Shown piece by piece: positions 26,378 to 36,228 of a stretch of DNA of 64,000 nt. The stretch comes from an uncultured Muribaculaceae bacterium. GTDB taxonomy: Bacteria; Bacteroidota; Bacteroidia; Bacteroidales; Muribaculaceae. Both the position numbers and the translations under genes were made by a program. The notes under the pieces were generated by a model that was given only the letters and a program-made list of their open reading frames with translations, was not told where the DNA came from and made no database searches. Each line of letters starts with the position of its first letter. The first letter of the stretch is position 1. The stretch lies in assembly GCA_944321865.1 (NCBI GenBank), contig CALUMZ010000005.1:16458-80457 (forward strand), given 5' to 3'.

Positions 26378-28141
26378 TCACTGCAAGGCCTTCCTGATCT
26401 TGCGTATGTTCTGCTCACCAACAACACCTTTTATCGTCTCTTTCATTATTTTCTTTACCGACACGGGAGCTTTGCGGATGTTTAGCATCATCTCGATTGC
26501 ATCACTTTCATCTTTGGAGTCGGTAAATACCTCAAACAGCATCGGTTGCTGCTGCTGTTCCGGGGTTACGAACTCCTTGTACACAGCCAAAAACTCATCT
26601 TTGTTTGAGGCTGACAAGTATTTGAAGCCGAGATCCTCGGCGTAATGCTTTACCAACTTGTGCGACTTGTTGCCATAATGGCCGGCAGCGGCAATGAACG
26701 GGTCGGCATCCTCTCCGAAAGCATGTCCCATGTGTCCGTAATTGGTAAATTCTGTTCCGCGACCGTTGTTAATGAGCATAATCCTAAGGTTGCGGGTCAC
26801 ATGCCTGTTGCCAATGGAATTCATGTCGTAAAAAAATGCAAGGTCGCCAAGTATACCGAAAAATATTTTATTCGGTGAAGCAAGCGATGCCCCCAATAGT
26901 GTTGACATAATCCCGTCGATGCCAAAACCTCCCACATTGCAATATGTATCTACATCATTCGGGATATAGAAAAAATCCCATGAACGTAATGTGTTCAATA
27001 TCCCAAGATGCAGAACCGAGCCCGACGGCAACTTGTCGGCCAAGAATTTGGCTACCCATACATTCCCGAAAGGCAATTCGGGGATATGACTGTACACATC
27101 CTTGTATTCCGACATGCATAAGTCAAGGTATGTACCTTTTTTCTCCGATTTCCCTTTACCTGAAGTGGCATAAGTCGAGAAGAAATGCTTCTCAGGCATT
27201 TCAAATACGCATCTCAACGTCCCGAAAAAGTCCCTAAGCTCCCCGTCTTCCGACACTCTCCACACCTGCTTTGCCGACAATCCCAAGCCACAATAATTTC
27301 CCGACACTTCGCCAATGTGTATCAGCAAATCGATATTTCTCAAAGTGTTTGGCGCAGGCTGCGCGCCGACCAATGCATAAAACACCTTGTATCGTCCGTT
27401 ATATCCGCTTGTGTGGTCGCAGAAACATACTGCATTATATTTGTCGCAGAAGCTGTCTATGGCTTCAGTCTCCTCGGCAGTAAACTTGCGGTGCGACCCT
27501 ATGAATATTCCTATATTACCTGCAGTCGTGATTTCGGGCAGAGCCGTATCACTCAGCGTATACCTGTTTACAATCGTCGCCTGCGGCAACTCCTTGACAT
27601 CGAAATTATGGCTGTAAGTTGTAGTAAAATTAATATGTACAGGGCCTCCACCATTGTGGCGCAATTCAAGCAATGCCTTATTTACAAGCAACGTGCAATA
27701 ATGCACATCACGTTCTGATTTCACAGCCGGGACCTGAACGCTCATTTTAACTATATCATTGGGGACAGTGCGTCGGTCTATGTTTTGCGCAATCAAGTTG
27801 CCGATGTTCTGAATACCTTGGTTCGCAGTCAAAGCAAGTACGGGCAATTTGCGGTAATAAGCCTCGGTCAGTCCCGGCATGTAATTGCGCGATGCTGTTG
27901 CGCCGGTGCATGTTATAGCCACCGGCTCGCCCGACTCTGCCGCCATGCCGCAAGCCATGTAAGCGGCCGAACGCTCGTCGACCGACGAGTACATTTCAAA
28001 AAACGGGTCTTGCTGCATACTGGCAACAAGGGTCAAGTTTGTAGTCCCCGGCGATGCAATCATTTTGCGCACACCGTGGGCTTTCATCAATGATATTATT
28101 ATTTGCACCGCACGTTCGTCGGTATAAAATTTTCCTTCCAT
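26378..28141 (-). CDS. MenD-like thiamine-diphosphate-dependent enzyme
   Basis: The N-terminal domain has SVDERSAAYMACGMAAESG and ITCTGATASRNYMPGLTEAY, closely following the MenD pattern DERGLGF...CTSGTA; the Glu should activate thiamine diphosphate. The C-terminal domain has FFGILGDLAFFYDMNSIGNR and IMLINNGRGTEF, the diphosphate-Mg motif in MenD's GDL form. It has 587 residues, as in the family. MenD itself serves menaquinone synthesis, but here the gene is inside a capsule operon and followed five bases upstream by an SDR gene, so a role in making or modifying a sugar or acyl substituent is likelier. The reaction is unknown. Confidence 0.82.
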   Translation of the reverse strand: MEGKFYTDERAVQIIISLMKAHGVRKMIASPGTTNLTLVASMQQDPFFEMYSSVDERSAAYMACGMAAESGEPVAITCTGATASRNYMPGLTEAYYRKLPVLALTANQGIQNIGNLIAQNIDRRTVPNDIVKMSVQVPAVKSERDVHYCTLLVNKALLELRHNGGGPVHINFTTTYSHNFDVKELPQATIVNRYTLSDTALPEITTAGNIGIFIGSHRKFTAEETEAIDSFCDKYNAVCFCDHTSGYNGRYKVFYALVGAQPAPNTLRNIDLLIHIGEVSGNYCGLGLSAKQVWRVSEDGELRDFFGTLRCVFEMPEKHFFSTYATSGKGKSEKKGTYLDLCMSEYKDVYSHIPELPFGNVWVAKFLADKLPSGSVLHLGILNTLRSWDFFYIPNDVDTYCNVGGFGIDGIMSTLLGASLASPNKIFFGILGDLAFFYDMNSIGNRHVTRNLRIMLINNGRGTEFTNYGHMGHAFGEDADPFIAAAGHYGNKSHKLVKHYAEDLGFKYLSASNKDEFLAVYKEFVTPEQQQQPMLFEVFTDSKDESDAIEMMLNIRKAPVSVKKIMKETIKGVVGEQNIRKIRKALQ

Positions 28142-28146
28142 AATCG

Positions 28147-28986
28147 TTATTTATACATGTGTCTTGAATTACCTGTTTTACCGTCGTTGCACACTATTAT
28201 CTGTCCTGAAACACAAGAAGATATATCGCTTACCAAAAACGCTGCGACCTCTGCAACCTCTTCCGGTAAATAAATTCTATTATTTGGATTTCCTCTATAA
28301 TACAAGTTCCCGTTTGCATCCCACCCGGTCATGTCAGATGCTGTAATACCCGGAGCTACGGCATTTATTCTAATCCCATACTTTATTATCTCCGGAGCTA
28401 TTCCCTTGACGAAACTATTAATCGCTGCTTTTGTCAGCCCATAAGGTATGTCGTCGGTCTGTTCGCCTCGTTCCGAAGACATAAATAGCACGTTCCCGGT
28501 TCGGTTGTTGTCCTTTAGTATTTCCACAAAATATTTAGTCAAGAAATATCCTCCACGCAAATTTGTATTTATCTGTCTATCGAATTTATCTACGGTAACT
28601 GCATCTATTACCCATTCATGCAGAGAAATACCTGCATTATTGACTAGCACATTCACGCCTCCAAGCATCCTGTCGGCGGATTTCATAAAATCCTCTGCTT
28701 TTTCGGCATCACAAACGTCATAAACGATATATTGGCAACCTAATTCTTCCGATACTTTCCTTAAAGTTTCTTCATTTCTCCCGGAGATCAATATTTTTGC
28801 TCCTTCGGAAATAAATTTCTTTGACATTGCTAAACCAAGTCCTCGTCCCCCTCCGGTAATAACAATGTTTTTCCCTTTCAATTTATTATCCGGAGAAGTA
28901 TAGGTTATATTGGCACTTACCGACACCGTTGGAATACCGTGCGCAATATATTGCAAACCTCTTTTAATATAAGATTTTAATGACAT
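28147..28986 (-). CDS. Short-chain dehydrogenase/reductase
   Basis: NIVITGGGRGLGLAMSKKF is the Rossmann glycine-rich loop, VLVNNAGISLHEW the NNAG motif, FMSSERGEQTDDIPYGLTKAA the Ser and YxxxK catalytic residues, and INAVAPGITASDMTG the cofactor loop. The length of 279 residues includes an unusual N-terminal extension of about 35 residues before the Rossmann fold. It is A+T-rich. It immediately precedes the MenD-like gene, with which it probably forms a two-step pathway of unknown product. Confidence 0.88.
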   Translation of the reverse strand: MSLKSYIKRGLQYIAHGIPTVSVSANITYTSPDNKLKGKNIVITGGGRGLGLAMSKKFISEGAKILISGRNEETLRKVSEELGCQYIVYDVCDAEKAEDFMKSADRMLGGVNVLVNNAGISLHEWVIDAVTVDKFDRQINTNLRGGYFLTKYFVEILKDNNRTGNVLFMSSERGEQTDDIPYGLTKAAINSFVKGIAPEIIKYGIRINAVAPGITASDMTGWDANGNLYYRGNPNNRIYLPEEVAEVAAFLVSDISSCVSGQIIVCNDGKTGNSRHMYK

Positions 28987-28987
28987 A

Positions 28988-30520
28988 CTATTTAAAATGA
29001 TTGACCTTTGCTTTTATTTTCGATAATACTAATTCCCTTTCGCCTTTTGCTAATCCCAAGAAATAAATGCAAACCGCAGTAGAAACAAAGCTAACTATGG
29101 TTACAACAATGATTCTAAACAGCGATGCCTCCATATTGAAGAATACAATTGCCGGAACAGTCACTGCCGAAACCGTCACTGCCAACATGGGTAGCACAGT
29201 TTTATTCCAAAACATACTTATAGGGAAGCCCAACAGCCGACGCATAAACAGCAGCCTAACCCAATTCACGATTATATATATAATCGCATATATTACATAT
29301 GTTGCAAGGGCAGGTGCGCCCAACTTGTAAACCACCCACGTCAACGGGAAAACCAGACAACCAACGATAGTAACACTTAACTGATAATTGCGTATGTTTC
29401 CGGTCGCTGTTACAGAAGTAAACCCTGTATTGCCCAAAAGTGTGATTGCCGTTGTTATCAATGACAGTCGCAAGAATACTGCGGCACTTTCCGGTACCAC
29501 GCCAAGCCACAATTGCAATATGTAATCAGCCTCAAACTCTATCGGAATGATAAAAAACAGCATCAAAAATATTTGGAACTTCGCTCCGCGACATATCAAT
29601 GAAAACATGTAATCTTTGTCCCCCGCGGCATACGACTTGGTGATTTGCGGCGATATTGCAGTGGTGAAATTATTGACGAATTGCATTACAGCACCTTCCA
29701 CTTGTCCCACCACGCCGCGAGCAGCATTGAGTGCCACTCCGAAATACAAGTTTATCAATATGTTCACGCCCTGTGTGTTGAACATATAAGCCGTGTTGCC
29801 AAAGAATCCCCACCAAGCATAGCTCGTCATGTTTTTCAACAGCCTGCGGTCAATTGCAAACTTATATTCACACTCCTCGAAATGCCGCTTGCAATACACA
29901 CCGTAAATTATCTGTAAAAGCAGCGATATAAGGAACAAGCAGAACGAATATACTATCAGTTTATCGAACGGGGAAAAATAAAGAACAACAACAAATGCAA
30001 GTTTCAATACGACCTCAAGTATCCCCATGTAGGCGAACACTTTCATGTGTTCGTGCGCAATTATACAAGCGTTATATGGAACACTGATAAGGCCGAACAC
30101 AAACGAAAGAATCGAGAACTGCAAAACCCAGTGCGCAGCATACAACCTGTCAGCAGGGATGTTAAGTTTTGAGTTCAACATCCACAGACCGGCAACTTCG
30201 GCGACAACAAAAATAACAGCCGATATGCCTAATTGTATGTTGACGCTTGTGACAAATGTCCGTTTCAGTTTATCCAAATCACCCTCGCCCAATCCGAATG
30301 TTATAAAACGGCTTATCGCGCCCGACAATGAACCCGAGAAAATGGAAAACATCGAGATGGTTCCACCCACGACATTATAAATGCCATAATCGTCAACCCC
30401 GAGTACATCAAGTATTATCCGGCTTGTAAACAAGCTGATAAGCATGGTTGCCAACGTCCTTAGGTACAAGAGAATAGTATTTTTTGCTATTCTCTTATTC
30501 TTCTGCGCATTGTCTTCCAT
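28988..30520 (-). CDS. wzx: Lipid-linked oligosaccharide flippase, Wzx type
   Basis: The protein has 510 residues with about twelve to fourteen hydrophobic spans. It begins NTILLYLRTLATMLISLFTSRIILDVLGVDDYGIYNVVGG, which is the polysaccharide-transporter (MATE/MOP) family N-terminus in Bacteroidetes capsule loci. It would flip the undecaprenyl-linked repeat unit across the inner membrane for Wzy. The N-terminus is charged and cytoplasmic. It lies one base after the SDR in the cluster order. Confidence 0.88.
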   Translation of the reverse strand: MEDNAQKNKRIAKNTILLYLRTLATMLISLFTSRIILDVLGVDDYGIYNVVGGTISMFSIFSGSLSGAISRFITFGLGEGDLDKLKRTFVTSVNIQLGISAVIFVVAEVAGLWMLNSKLNIPADRLYAAHWVLQFSILSFVFGLISVPYNACIIAHEHMKVFAYMGILEVVLKLAFVVVLYFSPFDKLIVYSFCLFLISLLLQIIYGVYCKRHFEECEYKFAIDRRLLKNMTSYAWWGFFGNTAYMFNTQGVNILINLYFGVALNAARGVVGQVEGAVMQFVNNFTTAISPQITKSYAAGDKDYMFSLICRGAKFQIFLMLFFIIPIEFEADYILQLWLGVVPESAAVFLRLSLITTAITLLGNTGFTSVTATGNIRNYQLSVTIVGCLVFPLTWVVYKLGAPALATYVIYAIIYIIVNWVRLLFMRRLLGFPISMFWNKTVLPMLAVTVSAVTVPAIVFFNMEASLFRIIVVTIVSFVSTAVCIYFLGLAKGERELVLSKIKAKVNHFK

Positions 30521-30533
30521 ATCTTTTGTTTTG

Positions 30534-31220
30534 TTAAAGGGTATTGGGGAGGGAGGGGGGTGGCGGAGGGAGCTTGGTGGCGACGGTGGGGCGGTGGAGG
30601 TCGGTGCCGGCTACGGCGTATAGGCCGTGGCGGAGCAGCCATTGCGCCTTCTTTTGCGCCTCGCGGCCATACATGCCGGTGAGCGAGGGCAGATTGAGCT
30701 GGAATTTCACACCGCGGGCGGCAAGGTCGTCATAGTCGCGCTCGTCCATGTAGACATACCGCTCGGGGTGGGCAAGCAGCGGGTAATAGCCAGCCGACTT
30801 GATGCGCTCAAGCGTGCCGGTCAGATCCATCGGCGGGTTGAAGTAGCTTGTTTCGACAAGCAGATGGTCGCCGCTAGGGCCTATCGGCAACAGGTCGCGG
30901 GCGGCAAGCCGTTCTTCAAACAGCGCATCGAGCATATTCTCGGCAGCAAGGTGCAGCTGAACACAGCCCTTGTATGCCTCCGTCAACTCGGCAAAGCGAG
31001 CCCGCAGTGCAGCGGTGGTATTGGGAATGTCCTCCATTATGTGCGGTGTAAGCCACACCTGCGCGATGCCCCGACGTTCATATTCGGCAAGCACACTGAG
31101 GGCATCTTCCATCGTCGGCAACCCGTCGTCCACCCCCGGCAATATGTGGCAGTGCCAGTCGACAAAGCCGTTCAACGTCCCTGTGCCGGCCGAATTCCGT
31201 CTCTTAAATATCCCCAGCAT
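30534..31220 (-). CDS. CpsB/YwqE-type PHP-domain tyrosine phosphatase
   Basis: The metal-binding motif FVDWHCHILPGVDDG lies at residue 20, WLTPHIMED near residue 58, LLVETSY near residue 125, LLAHPERY near residue 150 and GTDLHR near residue 210: the PHP-domain set for manganese-dependent tyrosine phosphatases. It would dephosphorylate the tyrosine tail of the Wzc-like kinase next door. The C-terminus is odd: after GTDLHR the chain runs through a Pro-rich stretch (KLPPPPPSLP) and stops, whereas relatives usually end in a helix. A C6 run there suggests a past frame change. The ATG at 31220 is preferred to the GTG at 31223. Confidence 0.88.
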   Translation of the reverse strand: MLGIFKRRNSAGTGTLNGFVDWHCHILPGVDDGLPTMEDALSVLAEYERRGIAQVWLTPHIMEDIPNTTAALRARFAELTEAYKGCVQLHLAAENMLDALFEERLAARDLLPIGPSGDHLLVETSYFNPPMDLTGTLERIKSAGYYPLLAHPERYVYMDERDYDDLAARGVKFQLNLPSLTGMYGREAQKKAQWLLRHGLYAVAGTDLHRPTVATKLPPPPPSLPNTL

Positions 31221-31629
31221 CACAATACCTCAAAAGCGACAACTTACCCCAAATCGATCGTTAGACCTCAAAATCCCCCTATTTATTCGGCAAGACCGGA
31301 ATATTTTGCCTTGCGATGTGTTGGGCGTATCAAAATGCGATTCTGCCTCGGTAGAGGGTGTATCAAAATTATCATTTCAATGTGGCAGTAGAGACGCAAA
31401 ATTTTGCGTCTCTACAATCTGGTTGGATAAACTATTGATATTGAATGTTTTATATGTTGTTGTGAACATCGAGACGCGGCACGCCACGTCTCTACTCATG
31501 GCAAAATCGCATTTTGATACACCCTCTACTGCCACATTGCGTAAAACACTGCGAATCAACCGTTGCCGGCATCGAGACGCCATGATATGTCGTCTCTACA
31601 AAGAATACGGAGAAACGGGGCGGCGGTGG
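31221..31629. repeat. Gene-free interval with repeat copy R3 (31353-31527) inside the capsule operon
   Basis: R3 is the best copy of the dispersed element. Its 17-base ends (AGAGGGTGTATCAAAAT and the reverse complement) are perfect inverted repeats 175 bases apart. The inner palindrome with half GTAGAGACGCAAAA is at 31389-31416 and the GC-rich palindrome at 31468-31495; the orientation is opposite to R1 and R2. Partial, degenerate pieces flank it (a left-end-like GGGCGTATCAAAATGCG near 31323 and a palindrome-like fragment at 31560-31600). No gene is visible; the interval separates wzc from cpsB. Confidence 0.9.
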
Positions 31630-34068
31630 TTACTTGCTGTAATAGCCGTCGCCACCGTAACCGTAATTGTAGCCGTAGCTGTAACCGTATTTGTGGTAAC
31701 CATAGCGGCGATAAGCCGTTTCGGTACCGTTCAATATGACGTATATGTTCTTGTACTTGCCGTCGGTGTAAATGCGGTCAAGCTCGGGCAACATGCTGCG
31801 GTCGAGCAACCCGGCACGCACCACAAACAGCGTCAGGTCGACATGCTTGCTCACTATGGCCGTGTCGGCAACCACCTCGATGGGCGGACAGTCGATGAAC
31901 ACATAGTCATACTTGCCGCGCAAGCCGTCGAGCAACTTGCCCAACTTGTCGGAAGCGAGCAACTCGGCCGGATTGGGCGGAATGGTGCCAACAGGGATTA
32001 TGTCATACGGGGCAGAGTTCTTTCCGTCGCCGGGATGATATGTGATTGCGGCAATCTCTGTCTCCTGCCCGGCAAGATAATTGGCTGCACCGGTCCGCGC
32101 GCCGTCCACGCACTTGCTCAGCGACGCCTTGCGCAAGTCAAGGTCAACCACTACCACCTTCTTCCTCTTCACGGCCAAGCTCGCGGCAAGGTTAAGCGTT
32201 ATAAACGATTTTCCGCTCCCCGGGTTAAACGATGTCACCATCAGCACTTTATTGCCGGCATCGCTGCCGGTTACAAACTCAAGGTTGGTGCGCACCACGC
32301 GGAACGCCTCGTTAATCACATCGCGCCCCATGTCCTTTACAACTACCGGCAATGCCTCATGCGACTCTTTGCCCGATGCGATGCGATGCTGCCTTCTTCC
32401 ATATTGCGGGATTTCGCCAATGAACGGCGCAGCCATGTTCTCCAAGTCTTTACGCCCTCGGATGGTTGTAATCATCATCACTCTCAAGAATATGATTCCC
32501 AGCGGCAAGGCCAAGCCTATCAGCAAGGCAATCATCAATATTGTATTCTTCACCGGGGCCGTGGGAGCCATGCTGCCGTTGGGCGGAGTAATAATGCGTG
32601 TATTGTAAGCTGTGAAAGCCTGCGACAACTCGTTCTCCTCGCGTTTTTGCAACAGGAACAGGTACAGTGCCTCCTTCACTTTCTGCTGGCGCTCAACCGA
32701 GAGCAAATACTTGGCCTGCGACGGGTTCTCGGCAAGTTGCGCCGTGGTCTTGCGTTCGCTTTGTTGCAATCCCCTCAATTGCGTGTTAAGCGTAACCACA
32801 AGGTTGTCGATTGACGAAACTATGGCCTCACGCATTGCATTAAGCGACATGTCGAGGTCGGTGACAAGCGGGTTTTGCTCGCTACTGTTGGCAACGAGGC
32901 TGTTACGCTGCAATTGCAGGTTGTTGTATTCGGCTATCTGGCCTTCTATGTTGCCATTGTCTATTCCCGAGTTGGCCGGAAGCAACCGGTTGCGACCGTC
33001 CGAACTCGTTATGTAGGTGCGTATGTATTGCGCCATCGACAGCTGCGTGTTCAGTGCCAGTATTTGGGCATTGGTCTCACTGCTTTGCGACATATACATG
33101 CTTGCGGCGGCCTGCACGTCGGGCAGCAGGTTGCGGCTCTTGAACGACGATATGTCTTCCTCCACGTTGCCCAGTTCGCGCTCTATTACTCCGAGCCGCT
33201 CATTGATGAACATCGATGTGCTCACTGCCACTTGGTTACGGTCTTTTATCCAATTTTCGTTATACACGGCAATAAGCGTGTTCAGCACATCTTCGGCGCG
33301 CTGCGTGTTCACGTCCTTGAAAGTGAGGTTGATGATTGTCGACTTGTCGTCGTTCAACGCCACCGACAATCCGGCCGAATATGCAGCCACCGCACCGTTC
33401 AGGCTCGAACGCGCGACCAATATTTCCTTCACCGGCGATGCAGCCACCTTGCTGCTGTCGTAGAATGCCGACCGTGCCACAGCCAAGCGTCCCAACGGAG
33501 TGTCGATGGTGTCGCCGTAGGCACAGCTTGCCTCGCCGGCGATTTCCTCGCCGTTGCGCACGAAGTTCTTCAACGTCAACGTGCTGTCGGCTCCGAGAGC
33601 CACAGTCAGTGCGGCGGTCTCATTGTCGTCCAATTCAAGGAACCCTACACTTAACGGCAGCGTCGTTCCATACAACGTCTTTTTATAGAATGTCCCATCG
33701 ATTTTATAATCCACGTCGAGGTGCAACCGCTTGACAACGTCGAGCATCACCGCAGGCGACTTCATCGAGAAAATCTCGTTATTGACATTGGTCTTGACCG
33801 AGAACAGCCCCATGTCGGAGAATGCAGCATCCACGCCGCCGCTCGAACTGCTCTTGCCATCCTCTTTGAGCAATATTGACGCCGAGCGGGTATACACCGG
33901 CGGGGTTGACCATATATAATACAATGCGGCCCCCATCACAATGATAAGTGAAACCACAAACCACCACCAGTGCGCAATGCATTGCTGCAAAATGTCTTGC
34001 ACATTAAATGCCGTGTCAGACTGCGAAGCCGTTGCAGCTGTCTTTTGATTGTTTTGAATTATTTCCAT
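31630..34068 (-). CDS. wzc: Wzc-like polysaccharide co-polymerase and BY-kinase
   Basis: The protein has 812 residues. A Wzz-type domain is bounded by a first membrane span (WWWFVVSLIIVMGAALYYIW) and a second (ILMIALLIGLALPLGIIFL), with coiled-coil-rich periplasmic part between. The cytoplasmic kinase has Walker A FNPGSGKSFITLN, Walker A' VVVVDLDLR and Walker B YDYVFIDCPP. The C-terminal tail is a dense Tyr/Gly cluster (YRRYGYHKYGYSYGYNYGYG) that is the expected autophosphorylation site. It controls polymer length and export together with Wza, and should be dephosphorylated by the adjacent CpsB-like phosphatase. Confidence 0.93.
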   Translation of the reverse strand: MEIIQNNQKTAATASQSDTAFNVQDILQQCIAHWWWFVVSLIIVMGAALYYIWSTPPVYTRSASILLKEDGKSSSSGGVDAAFSDMGLFSVKTNVNNEIFSMKSPAVMLDVVKRLHLDVDYKIDGTFYKKTLYGTTLPLSVGFLELDDNETAALTVALGADSTLTLKNFVRNGEEIAGEASCAYGDTIDTPLGRLAVARSAFYDSSKVAASPVKEILVARSSLNGAVAAYSAGLSVALNDDKSTIINLTFKDVNTQRAEDVLNTLIAVYNENWIKDRNQVAVSTSMFINERLGVIERELGNVEEDISSFKSRNLLPDVQAAASMYMSQSSETNAQILALNTQLSMAQYIRTYITSSDGRNRLLPANSGIDNGNIEGQIAEYNNLQLQRNSLVANSSEQNPLVTDLDMSLNAMREAIVSSIDNLVVTLNTQLRGLQQSERKTTAQLAENPSQAKYLLSVERQQKVKEALYLFLLQKREENELSQAFTAYNTRIITPPNGSMAPTAPVKNTILMIALLIGLALPLGIIFLRVMMITTIRGRKDLENMAAPFIGEIPQYGRRQHRIASGKESHEALPVVVKDMGRDVINEAFRVVRTNLEFVTGSDAGNKVLMVTSFNPGSGKSFITLNLAASLAVKRKKVVVVDLDLRKASLSKCVDGARTGAANYLAGQETEIAAITYHPGDGKNSAPYDIIPVGTIPPNPAELLASDKLGKLLDGLRGKYDYVFIDCPPIEVVADTAIVSKHVDLTLFVVRAGLLDRSMLPELDRIYTDGKYKNIYVILNGTETAYRRYGYHKYGYSYGYNYGYGGDGYYSK

Positions 34069-34137
34069 TTCTATTTTATGCAGTGGAGATTATAATCTGT
34101 TGTTGTACTAAGAAACCGGTGCTACCATGTCCCGCGC

Positions 34138-34971
34138 CTACAAGTTTGTGGCCAGCACCACTATCGACATCACCAGTGATGTGATTGAGATCCAGAACGA
34201 TGCCGACCTGATGGTGTTGCCGTTAACAGTCGACTGGCGTGCCCGCATTTCATTAGGTTCCACATATATAACATCGTTCTGTTGTAAGTAATAAGCCGGC
34301 GACGAATATATGTCACGACCCGATGTGAGGTCGATGGCATACACACGTTGCACGTCGCCATCTTGCCGCAACACAGTCACATTGTTGCGGTTGCCGTTGA
34401 TGGTGAGATCCCCGGCCATGCTCAATGCATCTATTATGGTAGTCTTGTCGCGGTCTATGCCGTAACGTCCCGGGCTGTTGACCTCGCCCAGCACCGACAC
34501 GCACAAGTTCATGAACTCGACCGTCACGACGGGGTCTTTGACAAGGTTCTTCGTGATAAGCTCATTCTTTATGTATGCGCCAATCTCCTCGCGGGTCTTC
34601 CCCTCGACCTTAATCTTGCCGAGCACCGGGAAGTCTATCTCACCGTGCGAATCGACGGTGTAGCCCATCACGTCTTGCCCGTTGCTTACATTCGTGCTCG
34701 ATGCCTGCCCCACTGTGCTCATCTGCTTGTTGACACGCGGCAGGTTAAACAGTGCCATCAGTTGCGGGTCGCGACTGTTAACTACTATCGAAATCTTGTC
34801 ATCGGGTCTCACCGTCACGGGAACCGGAATAGCCGCCATAGCGACACTGTCGCCGGCTTTCAAGTCTTGAAAATACAACACATCTTTCGAGGAATTGCAT
34901 GAACAAAACGACATTGCCATTACAGCAACGAAAAATGCCAAAGCATTCTTAAGTAGACTCTTCTTATTCAT
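34138..34971 (-). CDS. wza: Wza-like outer-membrane polysaccharide export lipoprotein
   Basis: A lipoprotein signal peptide ends at MAMSFCSC. The poly-export domain follows (VRPDDKISIVVNSRDPQL, then GEIDFPVLGKIKVEGKTREE), then a SLBB domain (VSVLGEVNSPGRYGI, IIDALSMAGDLTI) and a C-terminal hydrophobic span (ASFWISITSLVMSIVVLAT). The length, 277 residues, is shorter than E. coli Wza and typical for Bacteroidetes. It would form the outer-membrane exit pore for the polymer, working with the Wzc-like protein encoded next. Confidence 0.93.
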   Translation of the reverse strand: MNKKSLLKNALAFFVAVMAMSFCSCNSSKDVLYFQDLKAGDSVAMAAIPVPVTVRPDDKISIVVNSRDPQLMALFNLPRVNKQMSTVGQASSTNVSNGQDVMGYTVDSHGEIDFPVLGKIKVEGKTREEIGAYIKNELITKNLVKDPVVTVEFMNLCVSVLGEVNSPGRYGIDRDKTTIIDALSMAGDLTINGNRNNVTVLRQDGDVQRVYAIDLTSGRDIYSSPAYYLQQNDVIYVEPNEMRARQSTVNGNTIRSASFWISITSLVMSIVVLATNL

Positions 34972-34989
34972 ATAATTGCATTAAGCTGT

Positions 34990-35556
34990 TTATAACAATT
35001 GAATGTATTCCGGCTCCACCTCAACGGCGGCGGCAAGCAGCATGGGCAACTCTATCAGCAACCGTTTCTTTTTGGAACCGCGGGTAGTGAGCAGGCTTCC
35101 TTCATAGCCGTCGAGATTCCCGCCTATTATGCGCACGCGGCGGTGGCACATTGCCGCAGTCACCTCGTCGGGACGGAAATATTGCGGCGCCTGCGACACA
35201 TCGACGGCACGAATGAAGCGCTCCATATCCTCGGTGCGCACAACCATCGGTTCATGGTGCGAGTTCCTCGTGAACCTGTATTGGAACGTGCTCACGCGCT
35301 CCACTATCGGGTCGATTACGTCGCGCGAGCTGTAAACAAACAACAAGTCGTGCATCACCGGCACCCAACGGCGTTCGCGCCGCCCGCCGAAAGTGTAGAT
35401 TTTCCATGTCATGGGCGTGAAAAAGCGTATGCCCTCACCGGCAAGCATAGCATAAGCGGGATGCTTGGCATTGGGGCGCGTCAAGTCACGCATCACATAC
35501 CATCGGCAATCGTTTCCCATGGTACAAGGCTGCGAAACGGTTTCATTGTCGCCCAT
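34990..35556 (-). CDS. upxY: UpxY/NusG-like capsule transcription antiterminator
   Basis: CRWYVMRDLTRPNAKHPAY begins a NusG N-terminal (NGN) domain, followed by FFTPMTWKIY and VPVMHDLLFVYSS. Near the C-terminus VRIIGGNLDGYEGSLLTTRG is a KOW-like segment. UpxY proteins in Bacteroides bind at the 5' leader of capsule operons and let polymerase read through long distances. It is the first gene of the capsule operon, as in Bacteroides loci, but I see no upxZ after it. The ATG at 35556 is chosen; a GTG at 35592 and an ATG at 35520 are alternatives. Confidence 0.88.
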   Translation of the reverse strand: MGDNETVSQPCTMGNDCRWYVMRDLTRPNAKHPAYAMLAGEGIRFFTPMTWKIYTFGGRRERRWVPVMHDLLFVYSSRDVIDPIVERVSTFQYRFTRNSHHEPMVVRTEDMERFIRAVDVSQAPQYFRPDEVTAAMCHRRVRIIGGNLDGYEGSLLTTRGSKKKRLLIELPMLLAAAVEVEPEYIQLL

Positions 35557-35592
35557 AGGCGCGCGTCGCGGAAACTCCCGCTTCACTCCCAC

Positions 35593-36228
35593 TCACCTGA
35601 GTGAGACATGAAACCGAACCGAATGATAAATATTTTTTTGATGGAAATGCATTGATGGCCGCGGAGCTGCCATACTTCGCTTATCCGCACGTGGACGATC
35701 GACAGGGAGCGCAACCTGCGAAAATCAATAATAACCTCGCATGTCAGCTGCGGAAATGCGGCATCAAACTGCCGCAGCGCAAACTTTTGTTCACCGCTCC
35801 GAAGCCACTATCTTGCTCCCAAATCGGTCTTGTGTTATGACAGATGCCCCAAGATCCATTTCTCAAAACAAAAAATAGACTTTTGGCGATCTAATGACCG
35901 AATTTGGAGATAAATGTGTGAAGCAATTGTCCCAACTGCCCGCCAACGCCACCGACAATGCCGCTGTCTCGCATCGAGACCCTTTTCTCAACCATCGGCA
36001 CAGAACGTTTATTTGGCAACAAGACAATTCTTCTAATCCTGCAAGTTTGTGTTATTAATTGACAAACAAGCAGTTAATATGTTAAACTTGAAAAGTTCGA
36101 GAGTTACTCCCGACATCATGTTAAACTATTTTTTCCCTGTCCAAAGGACCTACAGCCAACGTTCCTTAATAAATAATGAACCTAAGCACGTGCAACACTT
36201 TCAAACGAAAGTGTGATAATACATGCTG
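35593..36228 (-). promoter_or_regulatory. Long gene-free 5' leader of the capsule operon
   Basis: About 640 bases separate the promoter from upxY and contain no credible gene. Readable structures include a hairpin right after the expected start site (36195-36214, arms ACACTTTC and GAAAGTGT). A pair of mutually exclusive stems lies at 35747-35778 (TGCGGCA with TGCCGCA, or GCTGCGG with CCGCAGC). A third small stem is GTCTCG CAT CGAGAC (35967-35981). UpxY-type antiterminators act through the leader, so one of these is a candidate recruitment site; which one is not shown by sequence alone. Confidence 0.6.

Noticed and set aside
35601..35840. 79-residue open frame in the capsule leader
   Set aside because: No similarity, no start context, and opposite strand to the operon; treated as untranslated leader.
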